Shown: in pieces, positions 11,701 to 21,400 of the stretch
How the letters are laid out: every line of letters starts with the position of its first letter
Numbering within the stretch: the stretch's first letter is position 1
Source of the DNA: Mactromeris polynyma
Taxonomy: Eukaryota; Mollusca; Bivalvia; Venerida; Mactridae
Length of the DNA: 64,000 nucleotides
Assembly: GCA_032209605.1 (NCBI GenBank)
Contig: JASFXZ010000010.1
Span: 8,391,385-8,455,384, forward strand
Direction: 5' to 3'
The notes under the pieces: model-generated
Told to the model about the DNA's origin: nothing
Database searches by the model: none
What the model saw: only the letters and a program-made list of their open reading frames with translations
Program-made: the position numbers and the translations under genes

Positions 11701-13119
11701 GGATGATTGAAGCCCTGCAACCCTCTTTCTTGGTGCTGTCCTTTCAGCTCTTCTCTTCATACCCATGTTCAGACTGAAATATAACGAATTGCGTCTTTGA
11801 AACAAGTTTTAGAAGAGTTAACAATTGAAATTATCAGTTTTGCAAACAAATGACTGTAAATGGGTTAAAGTGCCCAGTTCTGAAATTACCAAAGGTCAAA
11901 AAGATTCAGTTGGTTTAAAAGTTGGCGAGTTTTTATTTCAATGAAAAGAGTAAGTGTCCTGGTTTACATATTAATGTACAATGAGGCTATGATAAAAACA
12001 ATAATATATATAACAGCTTTTTGGGTGCAGGTCCTGGTTCATTAAGACTCGAACAGAACAAAGTGTGCAGTATTTCATATGTGCAGGGAGGAACCGTATA
12101 TGACCCTTATAGTGTGTTCCAGACATGTGTCATATAAAACTTCCTAGTCAAATACAAAGTAAAACATACCAACCTCAGATTTATTTCTGCTAGATTTTAA
12201 TTTGTCTGATTGATGTCTGTCTGGACCTTTCCAACACTCACGGATCTGACGTCCTACAAACTGGAAAGGCACACCATCAAACTGGATGGGAAGTAAGGAA
12301 CTTGAATGCTCCTCCCAATATATACGTCCTCCAACTTTTGGACCTCCTGCATTACAACAAAATGTCCAAGGTTGCCCTGTATAGCTTTTCAGATAAATCC
12401 TTGCTCTCAAAGTTACAGGAAGTCATGATTGTAAACAACCTACAAAGTGTGCGTGCGAAGTTTGGCACTGCACACGCTACAATTGCGGCCATAAGAATTT
12501 GTGCATTTTTTTTTTTTATTTAAACATGCAGTATGGGGACACCAACATACACTAAAAAAGAAAAACCAACATACACTAAAAAAGAAAACCCCTAATGAGG
12601 AATCAGCTTCAGAGAAGTTCCTGTGATGATTTTCCTGTATTGTGTGACTCAATTATGACCAGTGTAAACATATCAAAATACCACAGTAACATTTATCATT
12701 ACTTAATATTCATTGACTGACTTTAGGATACAAGAAAAGAACGTGACACGTTATTATTTCATGCGTACGCTACATGTATGCTTAATTTCATGACAATCGG
12801 CAAGCATTTTCATAATAAATCAGTTTCAAAAGTAATAAAATGTATTTTAATGAAGTATGGATTGTAAAAAAATTGCAATTTTACATGTACCGAGTATACA
12901 TAGTTTAACTGTTAAATCCTGGCCGTCCATTTCTAGTGTATAATATGGAAATCCATTAATGAATATATTACAATTTAATATAATTTAGCAAAATTTTCAC
13001 AATAACTGATGTTAATCCTAAATGATATCTGACAAAAAACTATAGCATATATAATTATGCATTAGTATACAGCTTAAAGTAATAATAGGTACGTGTTGAC
13101 TTAAGTAGGTACGAGTTGA
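11701..13119. other. Spacer around the minus-strand open frame
   Basis: Apart from the frame at 12144-12410, I see only AT-rich DNA, a T9 run near 12508 and a direct repeat of AACATACACTAAAAAAGAAAA at 12543-12585. Confidence 0.5.
12144..12410 (-). CDS. Protein-like minus-strand open frame, probable single exon or relic, unknown function
   Basis: The frame reads IYLKSYTGQPWTFCCNAGG...GRIYWEEHSSSLLPIQFDGVPFQFVGRQIRECWKGPDRHQ and then a basic tail (SDKLKSSRNKSE). It has the composition of a real domain, with Cys, His and Trp and a pattern (FDGVPFQFVGRQIRECWKGPD) reminiscent of N-terminal domains in large invertebrate families related to CARF-type proteins or transposases. I cannot assign a family firmly. 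A GAG|GTTGGT donor at 12174 and a possible TGCAG acceptor at 12347 would make a 173-bp exon (12174-12346). No neighbouring exons were found on either side, so it may be a captured or decayed fragment. Confidence 0.4.
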   Translation of the reverse strand: MRARIYLKSYTGQPWTFCCNAGGPKVGGRIYWEEHSSSLLPIQFDGVPFQFVGRQIRECWKGPDRHQSDKLKSSRNKSEVGMFYFVFD

Positions 13120-13194
13120 AAGTGTTCGTAGCAATCGGAACACCTCGGAGATATAAATAATGTATGCCGAGCTCTGCCGGATATCACCGAGTAG

Positions 13195-13243
13195 TGTTGA
13201 ATCTTGCAATTCATTAAGAACTGGGTAAAGACTCATCCTGGCT
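13195..13243 (-). repeat. Truncated 3' LTR stub of the gypsy element
   Basis: About 49 bp nearly identical to the inner end of the 241-bp LTR (TGTTGAATCTTGCAATTC...). Similarity stops abruptly near 13243, where internal element sequence or unrelated sequence is joined, so the rest of this LTR was lost by deletion or recombination. Confidence 0.75.
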
Positions 13244-13283
13244 GCCCATTGAGATTGGCGGTTGCTTCTCAAGGCACAGCCTC

Positions 13284-13896
13284 CTAGCATTGACCAATGC
13301 TAGCCGGAGGACATCCTCCCATGGTTGATCCCGCGCACCTGCGACCAGGGATGCAACCCACCCAACCATACCCGGAGAGACTCCGGTGTGGGATATGTCT
13401 CGGGTCACAAAATACCCCTACTACTCCCACAAGGCGGACTTCATTAGTCTCAAGGGGGGTCAGATTGCACATCTCCTCCAGAGACGGACTCGACATCCCC
13501 CAATCCCGCATGGTGCAGTCCAGATGACCGTGACTGTCAAATGCTTCCGGATACCTCGGAAGACATTTCTGGTCCTCATCTGACAACTCAAACAGCTGTC
13601 ATCTCGCTTTGGGTCATGCCGATACATAACACTATCAATAAGGAGAAACGGTTACTATTTCAGCCAACGTGACCCAGTCGCCGGACCAGCTCGGAACAGA
13701 ACAGACGAATTCGGAACCGTCCCATCCCGCAACCAGCCCAACATAAACAGCTACTCCCCATCCTGACTCCAGGGTACAACAAGTTCCACGACGATCTCCT
13801 AGCAGGCGCCAGACCACGGCCGTCTGCGAGATCCACTCCCACGAGTCAAACTGGAGAGTATCCAGCTCCCTAACCAGAATCCCCAGCCACTCGTTC
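13284..13896 (-). other. gypsy element internal sequence with a duplicated integrase-linker piece
   Basis: This stretch is GC-rich like the rest of the element but has no continuous pol similarity. An 80-bp piece near 13705-13790 repeats, with scattered changes, the sequence at about 14275-14345 that encodes the linker before the zinc-binding domain (GWLRDGTVV). So part of pol is present twice. The frame at 13284-13586 has no homology I recognise. Confidence 0.55.
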
Positions 13897-14643
13897 TTAC
13901 CTCTCTTCCTGGCCAACTCTACTTGGGTGAGCAATACCTCCCATCCCCCTCCCCCTGGTGACAACACCAGCCAATGTGAGGGGCCGCAGACTCCGGCCAC
14001 GACTGGTTATGCTCTCAACCCACCTGGTGAACTGATCCACCATCATCAGCACATATTCATTTCCCCTGGGCGTCTTGGGCAACGGCCCCAGAAAATCAAT
14101 ATGCACTCTTTCCATAGGTGAGCCTGCCTGGTACTCAATCAGACTGTATTTGTCATGCCTGTCTGATTTCTTGTTCTGATTCCAGACCTCGCACTGGGAC
14201 ACATAACGCTGCACGTCCATGCCAACTCCATACCAGGCAAACTTCTCCCTAACACGGTCTTTGGTGCGTTTCACAACCGTCCCATCCCGTAACCAGCCCA
14301 GTACAAACAGCAATTCCTCATCCCTACTCTGGGCCGCAACAAGTTCCGCCACTGAGAACACCCAACTGCACAACTTTCTTTTGGCTAGGTTGTCATGCGC
14401 GGAATATTGCGACTGTGTTTGAACATCAGAAGGCAATGAACTCGGCGATCCAAGTGTAATCGGCTTAGCACAATTACTTGCATCAGACTGGTTCCTAGCG
14501 CCTCCCTGGGTTATCACCAGATTAACACTAGTAACCTCCGTCTCATGGTCGCCTTCAGGCATGTCCCATGGAATAAGCTCAACGACTTCCTGGAATGCTC
14601 CCACCGCATGAGGGCTTAGCTCCCCAAAGACTGGTGGAATCAC
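13897..14643 (-). pseudogene. gypsy pol fragment: integrase zinc-binding domain and start of catalytic core
   Basis: The frame contains VREKFAWYGVGMDVQRYVSQCEV, matching the H2C2 zinc-binding domain, followed by SPMERVHIDFLGPLP and NEYVLMMVDQFTRWVES, the start of the rve catalytic core with its first Asp. The second zinc Cys is replaced by Trp. After RWVES the sequence stops resembling integrase, so the second Asp and the Glu of the DDE triad are absent. It is the central remnant of a non-functional pol. Confidence 0.85.
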
Positions 14644-14824
14644 GGACAGCCGAGAGGAGAAATTCCTCTGCTAGGCTATTGATTCCGGTCGGTTATCCCG
14701 AGACAGGGACCTCTGCAGCAAGTACAGACTTGCCACTGTTGTCTTCGCTGACCAATGTGGTTCTATCTGTACATCCTAGACAGTCGTACCCATGCCCCAG
14801 GCATTCCCAGGTTCACTGGTGTGA

Positions 14825-15290
14825 CTATTGTGGACATCCAGAGCACACCAGTTCACCATTGCCAATGGCACTGCGTCGTCTAAGCAACAAAGAAGGCCAG
14901 CTATCATTAGCCTTCTTACTGTAAACAAGCCCACCACAAGGTAACTGTAGCAGTTGCGTTCCCACACGGAATGCCATACGATACCCGTCTTCGGCCAGCA
15001 AACGTGACATTGCATCGGCACTTCCATGCTCACGACCTACACGGTGCCTCAACAGACAACACCATGTTAAACCGAGACAGCTCCGCCAGCCATCTCACCA
15101 GTTGACCCTGTGGTTCCCCGAACCCCATCAACCACCTCAGACTCGAGTGGCCCGTCCGTACCGTGAACGGTCTAGCCAGCAAATAGTGTCCGAACTGCCC
15201 AGTAAACCTTACTACTGCCAGCATGTTCCTTCCTCGTGACACAATACCTGCGCTGTTCCTTGGCAAGTGCATAGCTACCATATACAACAA
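14825..15290 (-). pseudogene. gypsy pol fragment: RNase H domain, frameshifted
   Basis: The open frame at 15030-15290 reads MLAVVRFTGQFGHYLLARPFTVRTGHSSLRWLMGF, the conserved RNase H part of Ty3/gypsy polymerase. A normally catalytic Asp position appears as Gly in RTGHSSL (RTDHxSL in active copies). The domain continues in another frame at 14825-15052 with HRVGREHGSADAMSRL, the usual end of the RNase H. The frame change near 15040-15052 disrupts the protein. No reverse transcriptase palm motif was found upstream. Confidence 0.85.
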
Positions 15291-15639
15291 TGTTTAATTT
15301 ACAAGTGGATACGATTTCGATATCCCACTACAGTACAGATTCAACCAAAAAGGAATGGGAATTCGGACAACAAGCAACCAAGTGGAAACCGCGCACCAGG
15401 CTTAGCACTGATGGCGCATGCGCATACAGCAGTTTAACCACAACAGACGACGAGCTCTAGAAAACCCCAAAAGCACGAATAACAATGCTAATAGGTTGAC
15501 GTAACCGTCTATAGCCAATTACGCCTTCCAGTCTCAAGTCTAATACCCGATTCAACCCCTTTCTAAGTCGGACTAATGCGCAACTCAAAAAAGTGAACAA
15601 CTGGGTAGCGATTTATTGGCAGAGGATGTTTGGTGAGAA

Positions 15640-15657
15640 ATCCCACCGCTGCCACCA
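15640..15657 (-). other. Primer binding site complementary to tRNA-Leu 3' end
   Basis: On the minus strand the 18 bases TGGTGGCAGCGGTGGGAT follow the LTR after one base. They are complementary to the 3' end of animal tRNA-Leu(AAG), including the CCA tail, which is the expected structure for priming minus-strand synthesis in a Ty3/gypsy element. Confidence 0.8.
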
Positions 15658-15658
15658 A

Positions 15659-15899
15659 TGTTGAATCTTGCAATTCATTAAGAACTGGGTAAAGACTAAC
15701 CCTGGCTTCCAGGATGCTTGTTGCACTTTTCTATGTACAGATTAAACACGATTATTCATGGCTGTCTTCTGCTATGCACCCATCATTGCAGCCTCGTTCC
15801 GAACCAAGCAACAACACAAGGGCGCATCGAATACAGCTTCCGTCAGGCTAACAACCGGTCATCCCGTAACGGACTGAGTTCCGGTCCGCCGGCACAACA
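15659..15899 (-). repeat. 5' LTR of the gypsy element (241 bp)
   Basis: The LTR is bounded by TGTTG at 15659 and its reverse complement CAACA ending at 15899, the usual TG...CA termini. Its inner edge is one base from the primer binding site. The first 49 bp match the stub at 13195-13243 with only a few differences; beyond that the stub diverges, so the 3' LTR is truncated. Flanks GAGTAG and CTAGTT do not give a clean target duplication. Confidence 0.75.
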
Positions 15900-15989
15900 C
15901 TAGTTACGATTGTGTTCGTAGAGAAACGAAGTGGTACGGAAATATCAGAGAACAGTCGTAGTTGGCCGAGTTTTTCCGAATGGATGCTT

Positions 15990-16019
15990 ATCGCCGAGGT
16001 CTCGGAACACCTCGGCGAT
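15990..16019. repeat. Perfect 11-bp inverted repeat upstream of EPG5
   Basis: ATCGCCGAGGT at 15990-16000 is matched exactly in reverse complement at 16009-16019, with an 8-nt spacer. It lies about 100 bp before the EPG5 start, within a CG-containing sequence rich in CCGAG words that also occurs in a second, diverged copy at about 13120-13194. Confidence 0.7.
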
Positions 16020-16091
16020 TATTAGCATAAAAGTATTCCGAGCTTTGCCGAGTAGTTACGATTGATATTTTCGTGCTAATTTTAGAATTTA

Positions 16092-16101
16092 GTCATGTGA
16101 C
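16092..16101 (+). promoter_or_regulatory. E-box / M-box GTCATGTGAC upstream of EPG5 ATG
   Basis: The ten bases GTCATGTGAC end 13 bp before the EPG5 start codon. The core TCATGTGA is the M-box form of the E-box bound by MiT/TFE factors (MITF, TFEB, TFE3). It differs at one position from the CLEAR consensus GTCACGTGAC found at lysosome and autophagy genes. The position, inside the probable 5' UTR or core promoter of an autophagy gene, is suggestive, but a single 10-mer can arise by chance. Confidence 0.4.
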
Positions 16102-16114
16102 AAAAACAAAGAAA

Positions 16115-18459
16115 ATGGCCGAAGCAGTTCGTCCCGTAAAACGCAAAAACAAGGTTTGTACAAATGCTCTATTGTGCCTTCTGCACTTACGTGTTACGAG
16201 TAAAGAAGAAATAAGTCATAATTCCATGAAAACAATCAATGTCCATGTGACTGTTTATTCCGAGGTAATGCGCTGTCAAAACTGCGCAAATCTGATGGTC
16301 GTAGATAACTGCACTTCCATAGTTAACGTAATCGTCCTTTATATTTTTGCTGTTAGATTTTTTGTAAGTCGCAGAGTAATAGACGAAGTATTCTCTTGAA
16401 TCAGAATATGGTTTCAAACATGCCGCTTCCGTCATGGTTTTCTGTTTCCAGAGAATTTGTGGGCATAATTTCTACTTTCAGTTTTAAACAGCTGATCGCA
16501 TATTTCCGTGAAGGCAGTGGCCAGTGCTGTACGTGGGAAATTGCTCTGTTCACTTTTCATAGATTATGGAATGAACGCAATGACATCTCACTATTTAAAC
16601 CTAGCAGTGTGTTTAGCCATGGGCTATGTGTCAAAGTAATAGCACAATCAGGGGTTCCACTAGGTGCTGCATGAATCTCAATGGTCATTTTGACAATTAT
16701 TTAATAGGATTTTACCATTTTATAGCCAAAATGCTTATAATTTAGAGAAAAATTGGCCCATCAGTCAGTATCCCAAGGGTCAAAATGTGGTATTTTTGTA
16801 ATTCCAGGGGTCTACTCAAAGGTCAAATGGAACCCCTGACAATAAATTTATTCTTCTTTCCATTAAGGTAGACTTTGTACAATAATACAAAAAAGAATTG
16901 TTACTGTTACTGAGAAAAATGTATTATTAATATTATTGAATATTGCAAGATATTATTCATTAATATCTTTAAAACAAACTAGGGATGTCTAGACAAATGA
17001 AACTCTTAGAAATGGGTAAAATTAACTTCTTTCTATCTAGAGACTAAGAATGGGATACATGTCAAAGTTCCAAAACATTTTGGAAGTTTGGACAATTGTA
17101 CCAGCCAAAGAATTTGGAGAACTTTGGACCAAACATTCTGGCAATTTCAGTTAAATATTTGTATTTTGTTTGTAGGTAAAGCATGCATCTGAACAGCCAA
17201 TTGAGAGTAAATCTGATATTACTGCTGGTATTCCTGATGTGTCTGATCTACAAAATCTCCTGAAAGATGAAACAATTGACTGTCCTACGGAGCAGAAAAC
17301 TGTTGACAGTCCTGTTGAGCAAAATGTGTCTGATAATGAACATGAAGCAGTTACAGAAAGCAACACAGCTGGACTTGACACAACTACAGACATAACCAAA
17401 ATTGAAGATGACCTGAAAGACATAAGAGAAGATGCACAAGAACATGTGACTGAAGTTGCTGGTGAGCTAAATGACAATAAAGAAAATGTTCCTGTTACTG
17501 CAGTTGAATCTAAAACACACACACAGCCTGAAAGGGACAAAGCTGTGGATGAACATGATGGAAACGTGGAAAATAACTTGGGAATTAAAGATGAAATACC
17601 AACAACTTCTCATGATACTAATAGTGCAGATTGCACTGAATTAATGTATAAAGAAAGTGATGAACATGCTGTAAGAAATTTATACCCTGACTTATCAGAT
17701 CAACTTCAGCAATTCCTTCAGGAAGGACAACAGGTAAAGGTGTTTGATAGTAATGTTTTTACAAGGATATTTTGTTCGATTACTTCCTGTTTTAGAGGTG
17801 TATTGTCAAACTTGCTTTATCTTGTATTTCAATTTAGTTTAAAAAAATCATCATGTATGATGTTTGCCAATTGATAACAGTTACAATTAATAATGGCAAG
17901 CGAAATTAGAAAACACTGATAAAAGATATCAGCTGTTAAATCTATCGCTCTCTTGTTGATAAATTATTTATGACTTCTACTTGCATCATTTCAGTCTGAA
18001 TCAGTAGAAAATGAGAAAGCCTTGCCAAATGAAGCTGTAGGAATCAGTACTGAATTAGGTGATTCTCATGCAGACATAAACACACCTGAAAATACTCAAG
18101 TTGAACAATTACAAAATGATACCGGTGTTCATAATGCTACTGAGACACAGCAGGTTGTAATAAAAGATGCTATGCCTGCATCAAGTGTTGAAACCACAGA
18201 AACAAAAGAAATTAATTGTAAACAAGATGTTAGTGCTCCTGATGTTGTTGAAGAACGACATGAAACCGAACATGAAATTATTAGCTCTGCCCCAATGGAG
18301 GCTGACTTGCAACCAAAAGATGTGCATGCGATTGCTCACAAACCTGTTCCTGGGGAAAGAAGAGATGCATTTCAGCCTCTGACTCAAGAACAACTGAACA
18401 CATTGTACTACAATGCTAGACTGGAAAATAATCAAGCTTACATTGATCAGTTTATACAG
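16115..18459 (+). CDS. EPG5: EPG5 exons 1-3 (residues 1-354), disordered acidic N-terminus
   Basis: Exons: 16115-16153, 17176-17733, 17995-18459. The start ATG at 16115 is the first in-frame ATG, sits in a good context (GAAAATGGCC), and opens with the conserved MAEAV followed by a basic stretch. Exons 2 and 3 encode a Glu/Asp/Thr-rich region with no predicted fold, as in other EPG5 proteins. A LYPDL motif lies at residues 182-186 (17680-17694), in the same neighbourhood where the human protein has LYPxL motifs as I recall it. Exon 3 ends in the conserved segment FQPLTQEQLNTLYY, where alignment with vertebrates becomes continuous. Confidence 0.93.
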
Positions 18460-21400
18460 GTAATACAATATGTATAGAGTAAGTGGAGTAAGTAGAGGAA
18501 ACTTTTGTCTGACAACTGTAATAAAGTAAGTGAATAAGATTGTATTATGCAGATAGATAGATAGATTTAGATAGATTAATTTTGGCACAAGATCACTTAC
18601 AATAGTCTACAATTAGTACATACAAGTAATTTAAAACATATTAAAAAATATTACAAAGCTTAGGTAAAAATAAAACGAAATAATACTAAATAATGACAAA
18701 TTTAAAGCTAATACATACACAACACAAGTTTAAGAAATTGATACAACAAGGTAACATTAAGACACTTTGCAATAACATAGCTATTTTAAGAATACAATAT
18801 TTTGAGCTTATACCAAGGATACAGGTATATGTCGTTTAACGATGCAGGGGTGTCAGTTATAGCTTGGAGCCATTTAAATTATCCAGTAACTTGAGCATCA
18901 TCGCCCGCCTACTTTTCTCGTATAAAAGGTCATACATGTAATTAAGGGGAGTACCCCCTCCCCCGATTTCCCTGCTATTTCAAAAATTGGTGACACCATT
19001 TCCATCGTATTTTAAGATTTACTTTTCTCTTTTTTGTACGAATGGACCAGTATAGTTATAATATAAAAAACAATATATTATAATTATATAAATGTGCATA
19101 TATACTTGTTAATTTTACCAATGTGATATATCATATAATTAGCTATATGGTTATAGGGCTCATAGTAATGAAAGTTTCCGACGTTTGTGCCATAAATATT
19201 GTTCATGTATCAATGTCTGCTCTGTATTGCACCACATATTTTTTTTTGTCATGTAATACATTATATACCATATCCCGCATATTCTGTAGGGTGAGATGAA
19301 AAGAGAGAACCATGAGTTTTATGAGATTTTGATGAACTACCAGCGTGCAAGGAAAAACTTGATTCAATGTGAGGCTGCTTTGAAGAGTTACGAAGATGAG
19401 TACAGAAAGTCACTTAGTGAAGTGTGGATCACAGAAACAAAAACGCAAACTGTTAAAGTGAGTATACTGAGTAAAGCAGAGTATTGTGAGCTGGGGACAG
19501 AGCACCAAATGCTTGACCCTGAGGTTGTGGGTTTAATTGCTATGGACAAGATTCTTCCATCTTCTTCACAATCTGAGTTTTGTATGCATACTGGTTAGTA
19601 GCCTACGAAGCAGTCATAGGGAGTGATTAATATGGTTGTCAGGATTTGTTTCATTATTGATGTCAAATCAGTAAGTTTAAACTAATTAATAGCTGACATA
19701 AGTGTTCATAAAATAAATTGTATTCTTGGGATAGATTTCACAAAAGTTATATGTTATACTGTATGTCTATAATCAATTAAGCGTAATTATGTTGTTACTT
19801 TATTGAGTTTTTTTTTTACACACAATTACGTTGTTGTACTTCCTCAGTGAATGATTACTGGTGTATTTTGCAGTCCATTTTAGTTGAAGGTGTTAATAGG
19901 TAGTATTGATGCAAAAACCATTGATAGCAATACTATTTTTTTCCTAAATAACTCAAGCTCGCATGGCCAGCTCAGTCAGTATAGCGCTTAACTGCTAATC
20001 TAGAGGTCATGGATTCGAACCCCTTGTGGGATGATTGCAATTTTGTGACAATTAGACTGAAAATAATGCATTGTGACAATTTGACTGAAAATGATGGATC
20101 CAAAGTCATTTGTCCTCTACCTCTGAATAAAAGTGTCGAGTGGTATTCCCGCACTTTTTCCTGTGACGTCACCACGTAGGCTTCTGGGAAAAGGTACGAC
20201 TAAAAGCTGTACCTAAAGGGAACCGCAAGATACAACAGAACTCTGATTCATGTGAAAAAGTTACCAGTTGCTTGCGGAGGTCCAGGTTAGTACTAGGTGG
20301 TTATCCAGGACCACTGGTTATGTTGACTGACCACCATACATAACGGAAATACTGTAGAGAAACAGTGTAAAACCCAACACAAACTATCAATATAATTTAA
20401 TTTTAAAGTTGTATGAAGTGTTTAATGGTTGGCTGGGTAAACTTGAGCCGCTTGAACTCATTTTCATGTTATATTTTCTAGGGTGAGTGTGGTGATAAAA
20501 GTCACTGTACAGCTACACATACATACAGTCAGGCTGAACTGGACTACAATGCCTTGTCTAGAATGACATTGAACTTGAAGAATATTCAGGATCAGATACA
20601 TAATGAGCTAGCTCTGCATTCATACTCTGATCAGCTGTCCAGGTTAGTTACGATGTTGATTCATATTGAAATAATCCCGAATTGCAGGAACAAATGGACA
20701 AGTAAGAGTGAAATAGGTCTGTCTACTCTATATGCAGATTGACTAGTTTCTTTTTCATCAACCCAAATGATTACTTACTGCCCTGCTGATTGCTCTGTTT
20801 CTATCTGGCATGCAGTCGTTTGTACTAAGTACAAAAGTTGGGAGCTTTTTGAAGTGTACAAATAATTTTTGAAGCATGCAGTGTCTTGTGTAAATTTACA
20901 AGTATTTGATATACATAGTTTTTTTTATTTCTGTTATTTCTGGTTGCTTTGTTTTGGTTTGGGTCTATAAAAGAAACCTACTCCTTCAAACACATTAAAA
21001 CCTGCATGTGATATGTTAAACATTGGGTTAAGTCATTGGGTAATGTTTGTTATGGACATTAACTGTTTTTAAGGGCAAAAGAAATCTTAAAAGAAACGTA
21101 TTGTGGTTTAAAAGAGTGTGTTTTTCATCTTTTAGAATATGATCTATGATATTAGAAATGTTGCTATGAAGAGGAATCATTGGAAAAACAAATTATAAAT
21201 ACTATTAACTTTGGGTCATATAAATAGATTTAATTTTCTGTATTGTTCTTGTTTCAGATTACAAGTGGAGTCTTATATTCATAATTTGTATGCTACATCA
21301 CCAGAGTTACGTGACATACCGAAGAATTTCCCTGTGTTTGGTTAGTACAATGTACTTGCATTTCATTCTTAAAAAAAGTATTCCATCATTTTCCCAACAT

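Larger units (their letters stand above)
13195..15899 (-). mobile_element. Degraded Ty3/gypsy LTR retrotransposon
   Basis: Read on the minus strand, this interval has in order an LTR (15659-15899), a tRNA-Leu-type primer binding site (15640-15657), about 350 bp of leader, an RNase H fragment, an integrase fragment, and a short stub of the other LTR (13195-13243). Gag, protease and the reverse transcriptase core are missing. The reading frames are broken by frameshifts and stops. This piece is clearly more GC-rich than its surroundings, a sign of relatively recent arrival. It lies between two diverged copies of a CCGAG-rich sequence upstream of EPG5. It is an inactive relic. Confidence 0.85.
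13120..16070. repeat. CCGAG-rich sequence in two diverged copies, split by the gypsy element
   Basis: GTGTTCGTAG, CGGAACACCTCGG and CCGAGCTCTGCCG at 13122-13194 recur in the same order in 15911-16060 (GTGTTCGTAGAG, CGGAACACCTCGGCGATT, CCGAGCTTTGCCGAGTAG). The right flank of the LTR (TAGTTACGATTG) also ends the second copy at about 16052. So a tandemly repeated or dispersed sequence was the target into which the retroelement inserted. Confidence 0.6.

Noticed and set aside
13635..14000. Separate gene on the minus strand (121-codon frame)
   Set aside because: It lies within the gypsy relic and overlaps the duplicated integrase-linker sequence.
17151..17540. 129-codon Ser-rich frame on the minus strand
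   Set aside because: It is the antisense shadow of the acidic, Thr/Ser-coding EPG5 exon 2.
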